Assembly: GCA_004332335.1 (NCBI GenBank)
Contig: SISS01000008.1
Span: 186,001 to 250,000 of the forward strand
Length of the DNA: 64,000 nucleotides
Direction: 5' to 3'
DNA from: Methanoregulaceae archaeon UXB-2016
GTDB lineage: Archaea > Halobacteriota > Methanomicrobia > Methanomicrobiales > Methanospirillaceae
Under the pieces are notes generated by a model. That model worked only from the letters and a program-made list of their open reading frames with translations. It had not been told where the DNA came from and made no database searches. Within the stretch, counting starts at the first letter, position 1. Each line of letters starts with the position of its first letter. Shown piece by piece: positions 51,896-61,284 of this stretch. Made by a program: the position numbers and the translations under genes.

Positions 51896-52639
51896 ATGGA
51901 CGAACTCGTGATCGATGCGGCCGGGATGCACTACACGCCGCTCAACAAGCAGATCCGGGCCGCGGTCGCGGCCGGTGTGAAGCGAATCCGGCTCGACAAC
52001 GTCCTGGGCCAGCGCTTCATCGCGAACGGGGTCCGGGGCGATGTCGCGATTGAGATCCACGGGGTGCCCGGCGGCGACCTCGGGATGTTCATGTCGGGAC
52101 CCAGGCTCGAGGTCTACGGCAATGCCGAGCATGCGCCGGGCAACACGATGGACGAAGGCGAGATCGTGGTCCACGGCTCAGCGGGCGACGCGGTCGGCCA
52201 CTCCATGCGCGGGGGCCGGATCTTCGTACAGGGCCCGATCGGGTACCGCGGCGGGATCCACATGAAGCAGTACGAGGAGAAGCGGCCCGTGCTCGTCATC
52301 GGCGAGTACGCCCGCGCCTTCCTCGGCGAGTACATGGCCGGCGGAACCGTCCTGGTGCTCGCGCTCCACGGAGGTCCTGCGATCGCCGAACGCGGGCTCG
52401 GCTCGGGGATCCACGGCGGCGAGATCGTCCTCCGCGGCGGGATCGACCCCCAGTATCTCGGCGTCGGCGCCAAGGAGATCCCCCTCTCGGACGACGACTG
52501 GGCCCGGGTCCTCTCCCTGATTCGGGAGTTCGCCCGGCACTTCGGGATCGACCCGGCCCCGCTTGAGAAGAGAGAGGAGTATACACGTATCGTGCCGGCC
52601 TCGGCCCGGCCGTTCGCGAACAAGTACGCATGGGAGTGA
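51896..52639 (+). CDS. Archaeal glutamate synthase, GXGXG domain protein (GltB3-like)
   Basis: A 247-residue right-handed beta-helix corresponding to the C-terminal domain of bacterial GltB. The repeats are visible as GDVAIEIHGVPGGDLGMFMSG, YGNAEHAPGNTMDEGEIVVHGSAGDAVGHSMRGGRIFVQG and IGYRGGIHMKQY. It has a structural role in the synthase complex. It starts two bases after the barrel gene and overlaps the longest frame of the next gene. Confidence 0.92.
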   Translation: MDELVIDAAGMHYTPLNKQIRAAVAAGVKRIRLDNVLGQRFIANGVRGDVAIEIHGVPGGDLGMFMSGPRLEVYGNAEHAPGNTMDEGEIVVHGSAGDAVGHSMRGGRIFVQGPIGYRGGIHMKQYEEKRPVLVIGEYARAFLGEYMAGGTVLVLALHGGPAIAERGLGSGIHGGEIVLRGGIDPQYLGVGAKEIPLSDDDWARVLSLIREFARHFGIDPAPLEKREEYTRIVPASARPFANKYAWE

Positions 52640-52641
52640 GC

Positions 52642-53649
52642 ATGACCCAGACGAGTTTTAAGGACCTGAAGGCCGCGGTCTGGGACCGGGGCAGCTGCTC
52701 GGGCTGCGGCGCCTGCGCCGCGGTCTGCCCGGCCGACGCGATCCGGATCGACGAGGGCGCCGACGCGCCCGTGAACATCGGCTACTGCAAGGCCGAGACC
52801 GACCAGGTCCCATGTGGGGCCTGCCACGACGTCTGCCCGCGTGTCGACCCCGCGCGCCCCCCGGGCCGTGAGGAGTGCGTGAGCCGTGTTTCGGCAAAGG
52901 CCGCATTCGAGATCGCTGGGCGCCAGAGCGGCGGGGCGGTCACGGCTGTCCTCGAGCACGCGCTCAGCGCGGGGCTTATCGACGCGGTCGTGACCGTGAC
53001 CGAGGACCGGTGGACGCGCCGGCCCGCTTCGGCCCTGATCACGGAGGGCGAGGCCCTGCTCACCTCGGCCGGGTCGCGATACAACTGGTGGGTCCCACTC
53101 CTCTCGGCCCTGAAGGTGGCCGTGATCGAGCGGAAGTACCGGCGGGTCGCGGTCGTCGGGGTGCCGTGCGTGGTCCAGGCGATCGCCCGGATGCGGGCCT
53201 CGGAGAACGACCTGCTCAGGCCCTACGGGAACGCGGTGCGGCTCGTGGTCGGGCTCTTCTGCACCGAGTCGTTCGACTACGAGCGCCTCGTCGAGGGGAA
53301 GCTGAAGCGCGAGCACGGAGTCGAGCCCTGGCAGATCCGCCGGCTCGACGTGAAGGGGAAGCTCGAGGTGCAGCTCGACGACGGCAACGCGCTCGTGCTT
53401 CCCCTCAAGGAGCTCGAGGACTGCATCCGCCCGGGCTGCGCCTCCTGCACGGACCTCACGGCGACGCAGGCCGATCTTTCGGCCGGCGCGATCGGGGCGG
53501 CCTCGGGCTGCACGACCCTCCTCGTCCGGACCCCGGTCGGGCAGGGCTTCGTCGACGCTGCGGTCCGCGCGGGCCGGCTCGAGCTCTGCGGCGAGGTGGA
53601 CATGACTGTGATTGAGCGGCTGGCCGAGAAGAAGGCCGCCCGCGCATAA
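52642..53649 (+). CDS. FrhB-family F420-binding iron-sulfur flavoprotein of the glutamate synthase operon
   Basis: A 335-residue member of the coenzyme F420 hydrogenase/dehydrogenase beta-subunit family. The N-terminal ferredoxin motif is CSGCGACAAVCPADAI, then VPCGACHDVCPRV. The FrhB core contains QSGGAVTAVLEHALSAGLIDAVVTV, YRRVAVVGVPCVVQAIARM, LVVGLFCTESFDYERLVEGKL and CIRPGCASCTDLTATQADLSAG. Members bind FAD and exchange electrons with F420. As fourth gene of the operon it is the likely electron-input subunit (inference). GGAGTGA precedes ATG 52642, which is preferred over ATG 52630. Confidence 0.88.
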   Translation: MTQTSFKDLKAAVWDRGSCSGCGACAAVCPADAIRIDEGADAPVNIGYCKAETDQVPCGACHDVCPRVDPARPPGREECVSRVSAKAAFEIAGRQSGGAVTAVLEHALSAGLIDAVVTVTEDRWTRRPASALITEGEALLTSAGSRYNWWVPLLSALKVAVIERKYRRVAVVGVPCVVQAIARMRASENDLLRPYGNAVRLVVGLFCTESFDYERLVEGKLKREHGVEPWQIRRLDVKGKLEVQLDDGNALVLPLKELEDCIRPGCASCTDLTATQADLSAGAIGAASGCTTLLVRTPVGQGFVDAAVRAGRLELCGEVDMTVIERLAEKKAARA

Positions 53650-53783
53650 CCGGCCCGATCGGCCCTTCCCTCCAACGGGCCCGGGATCGATCCGTCTCTA
53701 TATACGGCGGATCGCGTCCCGGCTCGAGACGACAATGGAAGCCTTATCCGCTCAGGTTTCCAATCTTGCCTGTACCGGGGACC

Positions 53784-54635
53784 ATGACGCCGACTGCCGA
53801 CCACCTCCTGATGTTTCTGGACGAGCCCCCGACCACCAGGGAACATGCCGGTGCTGCTAGGACCGGCAGCCCGGTCCGGGTCGTCGTCTCGGACGAGACC
53901 GTGCCGACCGCGCACGTTCGGCTCCCTCCCTCACCGCCCGCCGACGAGCTCCGCGCTGCTGTCGCCCAGGCCCGCCGCTTTCCCCCCGCCCTCGACTCCC
54001 GCGAGGCGACGGCGCTCGAGACGGCCCACCGCTCGGTCCTCGCGATGGATTCGAAGGCCCGGCACGACATCGCCAACCAGCTGATGGTGCTCTCAGGATA
54101 CCTGGAGCTCCTCGAGGACGTGGTCCCGGACGGCGAGGGCCGCGAGTTCCTCAGGGGGGCGCTCAAGGCGGCCGGGCTCGTGGACCGGCACGTTGCCTTC
54201 ACCCGGGCCTATCGCGAGTTCGGCACGACTCCTCCGGCCTGGCAGGGGCTCGGGGGGCTCCTATCGGCCCGTGTAGAACTGCCGGCCGATGCGGTCGGGG
54301 TCCGGCTCTGGGCCGATCCGCTCGCGCCGGTTGCATTCGAGGGCCTGTTCGAGGCGAGGGCCACTCCTGGCATCCGGTTCCGGGCATCGTTCGAGACTGA
54401 GGAGGACGGAGCTGTTCTCCTGATCGACGATGACGGTCCTGCTCTTGCCGAACGGGAGCTCCGCCTCCTCTTCGAGTACCGGCAGGCGGACGATGCGGCC
54501 CCGTCGCCCTTCCTCGCCCGGCATCTCCTCGGGACAACCGGGATCGGGATCGAGGCCGAGCCCTCGCCCGCCGGCGGTCTCCGATACCGGGTCACGGTCC
54601 CTGTCGGATGCTATATATCCGGGTCGGGCCGATAG
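53784..54635 (+). CDS. Histidine kinase-like protein with degenerate ATPase domain
   Basis: A 283-residue cytoplasmic protein. The phosphoacceptor helix RHDIANQLMVLSGYLELLEDV (about residues 95-115) is a clear H-box. The following ATPase-like domain is eroded: the N-box Asn is missing where AFEGLFEA stands for the usual NLLENA, the G1 box is reduced to IDDDGPAL, and FLARHLLGTTGIGIEAEPSP approximates the G2 region. It has no membrane helix or clear sensor. It may act as a phosphotransfer or dead kinase partner. ATG 53784 is used; TTG 53766 is possible. Confidence 0.72.
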   Translation: MTPTADHLLMFLDEPPTTREHAGAARTGSPVRVVVSDETVPTAHVRLPPSPPADELRAAVAQARRFPPALDSREATALETAHRSVLAMDSKARHDIANQLMVLSGYLELLEDVVPDGEGREFLRGALKAAGLVDRHVAFTRAYREFGTTPPAWQGLGGLLSARVELPADAVGVRLWADPLAPVAFEGLFEARATPGIRFRASFETEEDGAVLLIDDDGPALAERELRLLFEYRQADDAAPSPFLARHLLGTTGIGIEAEPSPAGGLRYRVTVPVGCYISGSGR

Positions 54636-54642
54636 GACGGCC

Positions 54643-54963
54643 ATGTCCTGGACACACCTTGCGGTCGCGGGCGTCTTCGAGATCGTCTGGGCGGTCCTGC
54701 TCAAGTCCACGGACGGCTTCACGCGTCCGCTTGAATCGGCCGTCACGATCGGGGCGATGGTCGCCTCGTTCTACTTTCTCTCGGTCGCGCTTCGCGAGCT
54801 GCCGATCGGGACGGCTTACGCGGTATGGACCGGGATCGGTGCGGTCGGGACTGCACTCGTCGGCATCCTGCTCCTCGGCGAGCCCCGCGACCTTGTGCGC
54901 ATCCTCTGCCTCGTCCTGATCGTGGGAGGGATCGTGGGTCTTAAGGCGACCTCGGGCAGCTGA
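54643..54963 (+). CDS. SMR-family exporter, Gdx/SugE type (guanidinium exporter)
   Basis: A 106-residue protein with four helices. It carries the Gdx/SugE form of the SMR family: VAGVFEIVWAVLLKSTDGFTR (with the essential Glu), SFYFLSVALRELPIGTAYAVWTGIGAVGTALVGILLLGE and VRILCLVLIVGGIVGLKATS. Members with this GTAYAVWTGIGAVGTA motif export guanidinium ion. The ATG at 54643 gives the family start MSWTHLAVAG; the longer open frame is a shadow of the kinase-like gene. CTATATAT at 54611-54618 is a promoter candidate. Confidence 0.9.
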   Translation: MSWTHLAVAGVFEIVWAVLLKSTDGFTRPLESAVTIGAMVASFYFLSVALRELPIGTAYAVWTGIGAVGTALVGILLLGEPRDLVRILCLVLIVGGIVGLKATSGS

Positions 54964-54970
54964 CGAGGTC

Positions 54971-57900
54971 TCAGGGCTCAACCCGCGCCCGAATCGCCGT
55001 GACTCGCGCAGACCCGCCGGTCCGCTCGCCCTGCCAGGCGAACGAGCGGGCCTCGCCGTGGGCCCGGGCGAACTCGACCAGGGCGAGCATATGCGAGAGA
55101 CCCTGCAGCGCCTCTTCGTTCTCGAGGACGGCTGGCGAGGCCTTCAGGAGCGGCCGGGAGAGGCAGACCACGCACTTGGCCCGTCCGCGCGTGACTGCGA
55201 CGTTCAGCCGGTTGAGCGAGTAGATGAACGTGGCCTCGGAGAGCGCGGTCTCGACGTCGCTCACGCCGTACGAGACCAGCACGGCCTCGCTCTGCTGCCC
55301 CTGCATCTTGTCCACGGTGTCGACGAACGGCACCCATGCCCGGTCATGGAGCTCGCCGAGCAGTCGGCGGACCGCGTGGATCTGGGCATGGTGGGGGCAG
55401 ACGATCGCGAGCCCGTCGTGCCAGAAGGCCCGATCGCCCGCGTCCGTCGGGGCATACGGCCGGCCTGTGGCCGGGTCCGCGAGCCGACCGCGGAGGAGCG
55501 TCGCGAGCAGGGCCACGAGCTCGGCCTCGGGCCGGTTCTCGACCGTGGCCCGGACGTCCTCGAAGACCACGACCGCGAGCGGATACTCAGGGGCAAGCAG
55601 GAACGCGAGCAGGTCGAAATGGTCTCCGTAGGCGGCCTCGCCGAGCGGCGGGACGAGCGCGAGCGCCCTCGCCGCGACGATCGGGGTCGCGGGCGCATAG
55701 CTGGCCGGGTAGATCGTGGTCGCCGGGAACCGCGAGAGGGTCGCGTTCATGCGCCAGTTCTCGACGAGGGCACGGGTGAACCCGGCCTCGCCGGAGTCGT
55801 CCCGGGCACGCAGGTAGGCGAAGACCGAGGCCTCGAGTCCGGGCAATCCGTCTTCGGGGGGCGGGTATTCGCCCTTGGTGATCGGGGGGAGCTGGAGGTC
55901 GTCGCCGACCAGGACGAGCCGGCCGTCCGGAGCGAGAAGCGTGAGTGCAAGGGCGAGCTCGGTCGCACGGATCTGGGAGGCCTCGTCGATCACGACGAGG
56001 TCGAAGAGCGTGCCGTCCGCCCCAGCCCAGGCTCCCTGGAGCGCGAGCCGGTCGAGCCTGTACCCGGTCCCTCCGACCACGGCGATCGCGCGCTCGGCCA
56101 GGCGCGCGGGCGAGACCTGGGGGACCTTCCAGACCTTTATCGTGGGGTGGCGGAGAGCCTGGCCCCGCCAGTCGCCGAGCTTGGCGAGGATCAGGTCGTC
56201 AGCCGGGGCCTGGTTCCCATGTTCCCGGGCCAGGGCGTCGAGCACATTCTCGATCGCCGCGTTGGTCAGGGCCGAGACCGCGACCCGGGTTCCCCGTCCG
56301 GAAGCGGCCCGGGCCCGGCCGAGTGCGAGCAGGGCCTTTGCCACGAACGCGGTCTTTCCTGTGCCGGGCGGGCCCCAGACCAGGGTCAGGCGCGAGGTGA
56401 GGACATGCTCGAAGGCCTCCTGCTGGCTCGGCGTCATTCCGCTCGCCGTGGCCTGGCTCCTCGCGTCGGTCGCGACCTCCGGGGCCTCTGCGACCGGCAC
56501 GGCAAATCCCATCGGGTCGCGGAGGAGGCGGAGCAGGGCCGGGTCAGGCTCGGCGTCGGTCGCGGCAAGCCGCTCGAGTACCTGGTCCGAGGTGTAGTCC
56601 TTGGCCACCGGATGGACCACGGCCCGGTCTCCGGGCCGGAACGGGGGCGGGTCCGGGCGGGGCTGGAGCCGGATATCGAGTGCGGTGAGGAGATCCCCTC
56701 CTTCTCCCGCAGGGCGGAGGCGGACGTACCACGAGCCCTCGGGTGCTCGGGCCTTCGGGCTCCGGAGGCGCAGATCGTCATGGGACTGCTGGATCCGCTC
56801 GCCCTCTTCGCCGGCCCGAACCAGGAGCGAGACCGAGGAGTCGTGGTCCAGGTGGTGCTCGCGCTCGACCCGGGACCGGTCCAGGGGGACCTCGACCTCC
56901 CAGCGGTCCCCGCCACGGTAGACGAGCGGGACCGAGACGCCGTCGGCGACCCGTCCTTCGAAGGCCCCGGCGCGGCGCTCGCGCAGCTCGAGGGCACCCA
57001 GGTAGGCCTCGTACCGGACGATGAACGCGAGGCGCGAGAGCTCGGGGGCCGCGAGAGCGAATGCGGCCGGGAAGTGGAACTTCCGCGGCCAGGCGAAGAG
57101 GCCGCGGCCTCCGAGCGTCCGGCGGCAACCGACCACGACGGCCGAGGCGGCCCTGACACGCCGCCCGATCTCGGCCTCTATGCCGTCGACAAGGCCGGGC
57201 TTCCCGTTGTGCCAGGCCTCGAGTATCCGGTCGCTCTTGAGCCGGTTCGAGAGGTCGAACCAGTACGTCGGGTCGCGACGGCAGATGAATGAGCAGCCCA
57301 GGGCCTCGCCGACCTCGGGCAGGCCGTAGGCGACCGGGACGGGGAGCGCGATCATCCGCTGGAGCACGCCGGTCAGGACGATCACGGGAAAGAGTACCTC
57401 GCCTGCGGGATGACGACCGGCCCCGACCAGGCCGGGGTCCTGGTAGTGGAAGAGCAGGGCCAAGGCCATACGGGCGAGGAGGGGATCGCCGACGGCCTCG
57501 TGAAGGAGGCGGCCGAGGAGGTCGAGCTCGTACCGGTCGTAGACATAGGTCTGGACCGCGATCTGCTCGTGCCAAGCGTGAGTCACGTTGTAATCGTGGA
57601 CGGTCCGGAGCAGGTCGTGGAGGGCGGTGAGGAACGTGGCCACGATCGCCGGGCAGTCCTCCTGCCGCCGGGCCACGAAGGGACGCGTCTCGGCGGACGA
57701 GCCGAAGACGTCCTCGCCGCCGAATCGGTCCCAGCCGGCCGCGTAGATGGCCCCGGAGACCGGGTCCTCCTGCAGGGTCAGCACCAGCCGGAGCTGCTCG
57801 CCCCTGGGAAATGCGATCGAGACCGCCTCGTGCGAGACGGGCTCGTTCGTTCTGAGGGCATCGAGGGCCCGGCCGAAGGCCGTCTCCTGGTGCCGCAGAG

Positions 57901-58819
57901 AGCCCGTGAGCGCGAAGATCGCGGGTGCGTCGGGCCGTTTCAAGAGGCGGCCGAGGTCCTCGAGGGTCTCGACCGGGGAGCCGTCCTCCCAGGGAGCCTC
58001 GTGCAGGTATCGGCGGGCGTGAACCGAGAGGTAGGGCAGGAGCGAGACCGAGTTGGTCGCGTCGGCCTCCGCACGGCAGTCGTGGTAGAACGGGCACCAC
58101 TCGCAACGGTAGTGGAGGTGCCAGTTGAGCTCGGCCGGATCCGTGCCGATGAGGGGACCGAGGTCGTCCGAGAAGAAGTCGCGGAGCACGCGGTGGCCCG
58201 GCTCGAGTGCGAACCACTCGGGCTCGTCCTTCCCGTGGAGCCAGACCCCGCCCTGTGAGAGGTCGACCTCGTGCGGGGTTCCGAGCTCCTCGAGGACCCG
58301 TTCGAGGACGAGGGCGTAGAGGGCGACCTGGACCCGGTGGCTCCCGCGGAGCATCTCGCTCGCCTTGACGTCGACGACCCGAATCCGTTCGTCGTCCCCG
58401 ATCACGAGCAGGTCGGGGATGCAGTCCCTGAACCGGTAGAGGGCCGGGTCGATACCCCAGGGGGAGAGCAGATCCCGCGGGGGCATGAGGGTCGCCTGGA
58501 AGAGGGACTCGCCGGGCGCGGCCGTCGTGAGCAGGGTTCGGGTCTCCATCGGCGAGAGCCGATATCTTCCGGGGTGCGGCGTGCCTGGCGTGGCCTTCAT
58601 GTGGACCCGCCCGGGGAGCCGGCTCCGGACGACCTCCTCCTCCCAGAGCTCGCCCTGCTCCATCAGGAAACGAGCGGCCACGCTCGGTCGCTGCTGCCCC
58701 GGCGGCATGCCGGCGACCTGCCGGGTGCCGAGCGGCAGGGACGAGAGGCCGAGGTAGCGTGGGCACTCGAAGAAGAAGTACCGCGCAACGAGGGTCGGGT
58801 TCAGGTTGTGCGTGACCAT
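54971..58819 (-). CDS. Cas4/RecB-like nuclease fused to SF1 (Dna2-type) helicase
   Basis: A 1282-residue DNA repair or replication enzyme. The N-terminal 260 residues are a PD-(D/E)xK nuclease: IPD (Asp136), VVDVKAS (Asp150, Lys152), with four cysteines placed as in Cas4/Dna2/AddB iron-sulfur nucleases (Cys19 in FFECPRYL; Cys239, 242 and 248 in HYRCEWCPFYHDC). The C-terminal half is a superfamily 1 helicase: Walker A VWGPPGTGKTAFVAK near residue 815, Walker B LVVIDEASQIRAT, VGDDLQLPPI (motif III), FVDTVDKMQGQQSEAVLVSYG and LNRLNVAVTRGRAKCVVC (motif VI). A middle beta-rich part is unassigned. It is likely a single-chain Dna2-like enzyme. Confidence 0.88.
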   Translation of the reverse strand: MVTHNLNPTLVARYFFFECPRYLGLSSLPLGTRQVAGMPPGQQRPSVAARFLMEQGELWEEEVVRSRLPGRVHMKATPGTPHPGRYRLSPMETRTLLTTAAPGESLFQATLMPPRDLLSPWGIDPALYRFRDCIPDLLVIGDDERIRVVDVKASEMLRGSHRVQVALYALVLERVLEELGTPHEVDLSQGGVWLHGKDEPEWFALEPGHRVLRDFFSDDLGPLIGTDPAELNWHLHYRCEWCPFYHDCRAEADATNSVSLLPYLSVHARRYLHEAPWEDGSPVETLEDLGRLLKRPDAPAIFALTGSLRHQETAFGRALDALRTNEPVSHEAVSIAFPRGEQLRLVLTLQEDPVSGAIYAAGWDRFGGEDVFGSSAETRPFVARRQEDCPAIVATFLTALHDLLRTVHDYNVTHAWHEQIAVQTYVYDRYELDLLGRLLHEAVGDPLLARMALALLFHYQDPGLVGAGRHPAGEVLFPVIVLTGVLQRMIALPVPVAYGLPEVGEALGCSFICRRDPTYWFDLSNRLKSDRILEAWHNGKPGLVDGIEAEIGRRVRAASAVVVGCRRTLGGRGLFAWPRKFHFPAAFALAAPELSRLAFIVRYEAYLGALELRERRAGAFEGRVADGVSVPLVYRGGDRWEVEVPLDRSRVEREHHLDHDSSVSLLVRAGEEGERIQQSHDDLRLRSPKARAPEGSWYVRLRPAGEGGDLLTALDIRLQPRPDPPPFRPGDRAVVHPVAKDYTSDQVLERLAATDAEPDPALLRLLRDPMGFAVPVAEAPEVATDARSQATASGMTPSQQEAFEHVLTSRLTLVWGPPGTGKTAFVAKALLALGRARAASGRGTRVAVSALTNAAIENVLDALAREHGNQAPADDLILAKLGDWRGQALRHPTIKVWKVPQVSPARLAERAIAVVGGTGYRLDRLALQGAWAGADGTLFDLVVIDEASQIRATELALALTLLAPDGRLVLVGDDLQLPPITKGEYPPPEDGLPGLEASVFAYLRARDDSGEAGFTRALVENWRMNATLSRFPATTIYPASYAPATPIVAARALALVPPLGEAAYGDHFDLLAFLLAPEYPLAVVVFEDVRATVENRPEAELVALLATLLRGRLADPATGRPYAPTDAGDRAFWHDGLAIVCPHHAQIHAVRRLLGELHDRAWVPFVDTVDKMQGQQSEAVLVSYGVSDVETALSEATFIYSLNRLNVAVTRGRAKCVVCLSRPLLKASPAVLENEEALQGLSHMLALVEFARAHGEARSFAWQGERTGGSARVTAIRARVEP

Positions 58820-59032
58820 GGGCGAATGAACGTACGAGAAGTGGATCGGGAGCGGGGATGAGCCTATCTCCCCGTGGCCCGCGCATCGACGTCTCCGGCG
58901 GCCTTCGACCGGCCGGCGCGGCCCCGTCCATCGAGACGGCCCGCCCGGGAGGACCTCCGCTCTTTCGCACGCCGGCCCCGGGTGAATCCGGAACCGTGGG
59001 CCTTAACCTTCCCCGGTGCAAGAACTGAGGGT

Positions 59033-59950
59033 ATGCCGCAGATCGAGGTCGCGGACCTCGCCAAGACCTTTGAGAAGCGCCATGTGCTCGACGGGATCTC
59101 GTTCGGAGTCGAGGCCGGCGAGGTCTTCGGCCTGCTCGGCCCGAACGGCGCGGGGAAGACCACGACCATGCGCCTCCTCCTCGGCCTCCTCCGGCCGACG
59201 CGGGGCGAGGCCCTTGTCCTCGGGGTTCCGCTCGGCGACCGCCCGGACGTCCGCCGGCGGGTCGGCGTCCTCCTCGAGCAGTCGGGGATGGCCGACCGGC
59301 TCAGCGCCCGTGAGAACCTCCACTTCTACGCGGCCCTCCACGACGTGGCCCGTGAGATCGTCGACGACCGGCTCGGGCGTGCGGGCCTCCTCGACCGCGC
59401 CGACGATCTGGTCGGGACCTTCTCGACCGGGATGAAGCGGCGGCTCGGCCTGGTCCGCGCGACCCTGCACAACCCCGAGGCGCTCCTGCTCGACGAACCG
59501 ACCTCGGGGCTCGACCCGGCCGCGCAGGCCGGCATCCGCGACCTGATCACGGGCCTGGCCCGGGAGTCGGGCGCCGCAGTCCTGGTCAACTCCCACCACC
59601 TCGACGAGGTCGAGCGAATCTGCCACCAGGTGGCGATCCTGGACCGGGGCCGGCTGGCAGCGCTCGGCACGGTCGCCGGGCTCCGGCAGGGGGAAGGGCC
59701 ACGGCGGTACGGGGTCGTGCTCGCCAACCCGGCGGAGCTGGAGCGGGCGCGGGCGGTGCTCGAGTCTTTCGGCCCGGTCGAGCCCGGCCCGGACCCGAAC
59801 GAGCTCGTGGTGGCGCTCCCGCCCGGCGAGTCCCCGGCCCCACTGCTCCGGGCCCTGCTCGAGGCCGGGGTCGATGTCGAAGAGGCCCGGTACCGGGCAC
59901 GGTCGCTCGAACAGGTCTATCTCGCGGCCATGGGGAGGGCCGAGACTTGA
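59033..59950 (+). CDS. ABC transporter ATP-binding protein (ABC-2 type)
   Basis: A 305-residue ATPase: Walker A LLGPNGAGKTTTMRLLLGLL, Q-loop LLEQSGMADRLSARENL, signature STGMKRRLGLVRATLHNPEALLLDEPTSGLDP (LSGGQ replaced by FSTGM, common in this class) and H-loop VNSHHLDEVERICH. The C-terminal extension (about 220-305) is typical of DrrA/CcmA-like exporters. ATG 59033 is the start; the frame opens earlier at 58874 with shadow sequence. It overlaps the permease start by four bases (TTGA). Confidence 0.92.
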   Translation: MPQIEVADLAKTFEKRHVLDGISFGVEAGEVFGLLGPNGAGKTTTMRLLLGLLRPTRGEALVLGVPLGDRPDVRRRVGVLLEQSGMADRLSARENLHFYAALHDVAREIVDDRLGRAGLLDRADDLVGTFSTGMKRRLGLVRATLHNPEALLLDEPTSGLDPAAQAGIRDLITGLARESGAAVLVNSHHLDEVERICHQVAILDRGRLAALGTVAGLRQGEGPRRYGVVLANPAELERARAVLESFGPVEPGPDPNELVVALPPGESPAPLLRALLEAGVDVEEARYRARSLEQVYLAAMGRAET

Positions 59951-60627
59951 ATCAGGTCCTCCTCGTGGCGCGGCGCGAGGTCCGCGTGCTGCTCCGGGCT
60001 CGATCGGTCATCGGCGCCGGCACGCTCGTCGGCCTGATCATCGGCGGGATGCCGGTCTTCACCTCGCTCGTCATGGGCCGTGGCCCGGGAGGCCTCTTTC
60101 TCCAGGCCCCGGTCCTCGGGATCTTTCTCGGGTACCTCTTCGCCCAGCAGGCCTTCCTCCGCGAGAAACAGGACGGGACGATCGAGACCGTGCTCTCCTC
60201 GCCCCTGACCCTGCGCGCCCTCTGGGCCGGAAAGGTCCTCGGGGCAGGCGGAACGGCGGCCCTGATCGCCCTCCTCTGTACGGGCGGGGCCGTGATCGCG
60301 GCCACCCTGGCGGCCCCGATCGCGCTCTCCCTCACCCCCGTGCTCGGCCTTCACCTGCTCGTAGTGCTGCCGCTCGTGACCGGGATTGCGGTCGGCCTCC
60401 TCGGGCTGGTCCAGCTCCTGCTCGGCCTGCGGGAGAACCAGATCCTGAACCTCGGCCTCGTGATGGGCCTGATCGCCCTCCTCTCCATCGGTCAGGTCGC
60501 GGCCGGCGAGACGCCGTCCCTGTGGACCGAGGCAGCCATGGTCCTGATCCTGGGCGGACTCCTCGCCGTGCTCGCGCGGCTCGTGGGCCGGGTCGACCGC
60601 GAGCGGATCGTCCGGACGATCGCCTGA
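59947..60627 (+). CDS. ABC-2 type transporter permease
   Basis: A 226-residue membrane protein with six helices, starting at TTG 59947, which overlaps the ATPase stop. LREKQDGTIETVLSSPLTLRALWAGKVLG is the ABC-2 coupling-helix motif (E-x-x-x-GTiE-x-l-l-s-P-l). It forms an exporter with the preceding ATPase. The substrate is unknown; such pairs handle drugs, lipids or surface polymers. It ends five bases before the convergent flavoredoxin gene. Confidence 0.88.
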   Translation: MNQVLLVARREVRVLLRARSVIGAGTLVGLIIGGMPVFTSLVMGRGPGGLFLQAPVLGIFLGYLFAQQAFLREKQDGTIETVLSSPLTLRALWAGKVLGAGGTAALIALLCTGGAVIAATLAAPIALSLTPVLGLHLLVVLPLVTGIAVGLLGLVQLLLGLRENQILNLGLVMGLIALLSIGQVAAGETPSLWTEAAMVLILGGLLAVLARLVGRVDRERIVRTIA

Positions 60628-60632
60628 GGCGC

Positions 60633-61223
60633 TCAGCGCGGCAGGAACGTGCGACCGGACGAAAATCCGATCCCGACCTCGTTCCCGACCCCGTGATACC
60701 CGAAGCCGAACGCGTCGTAGAGGAACGGCCGGAGCCGGTCGAGCATGGGCCGCCCGTCCTCGCCGAGGCAGTCCTCATCGACCAGGACGTCGACGATCTC
60801 TCCGATGAACTGGGTGTGGGCCCCGAGCTCGACCGTCTCGATGAGGCGGCACTCGAGCACGAGCGGGAACTCACCGATATAACAGGCGTCGACATGTTCG
60901 GCCCGGACCGGCGTCAGGCCGGTCGCGGTGAACTTATCCAGGTCTCTCCCCGAGGCGATCCCGAAGAGGTCGGCCTCGGCCACGTGCTTCTCGGACGGGA
61001 CCGAGACCGTGAATGCCTTCCGGGCCGTGATCCCCTCGTGCGTGTACCGCTCAGGCCGGACCGAGACCGCGACTGCGGGGGGCTTTGAGGAGCAGATCCC
61101 ACCCCAGGCTACGGCCATCGCGTTCGGCCGGCCGGCCTTGTCATAACAGCCGACGATCAGGACTGGGTGGACCCCGACCGAGGTCTGCGCCCCGATCGCG
61201 CGTTTCTGTGGCAGTGCCGTCAT
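60633..61223 (-). CDS. Flavoredoxin-type FMN-binding split-barrel protein
   Basis: A 196-residue flavin reductase-like protein. VGVHPVLIVGCYDKAGRPNAMAVAWGGICSSKPPAVAVSVRPERYTHEGI is the FMN-binding split barrel, and AFTVSVPSEKHVAEADLFGIASGRDLDKFTATGLT is the conserved second part of the flavoredoxin branch. VLECRLIETVELGAHTQFIGEIVDVLVDE follows. It would transfer electrons as an FMN protein; the partner is unknown. No defects. Confidence 0.88.
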   Translation of the reverse strand: MTALPQKRAIGAQTSVGVHPVLIVGCYDKAGRPNAMAVAWGGICSSKPPAVAVSVRPERYTHEGITARKAFTVSVPSEKHVAEADLFGIASGRDLDKFTATGLTPVRAEHVDACYIGEFPLVLECRLIETVELGAHTQFIGEIVDVLVDEDCLGEDGRPMLDRLRPFLYDAFGFGYHGVGNEVGIGFSSGRTFLPR

Positions 61224-61284
61224 GCATCACGACTCGTCGCCGGACCAGATAGGCATTCGCCCGGCCGTGAAGGATCCCTGCCCA

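Noticed and set aside
55058-57292. 744-residue open frame opposite the helicase-nuclease
   Set aside because: Low-complexity charged composition and no motifs; it mirrors the helicase coding strand.
54971-58819. Cas4 of a CRISPR adaptation module
   Set aside because: The nuclease domain is fused to a full SF1 helicase, and no cas1, cas2 or repeat array is present, so a Dna2-like repair enzyme is more likely.
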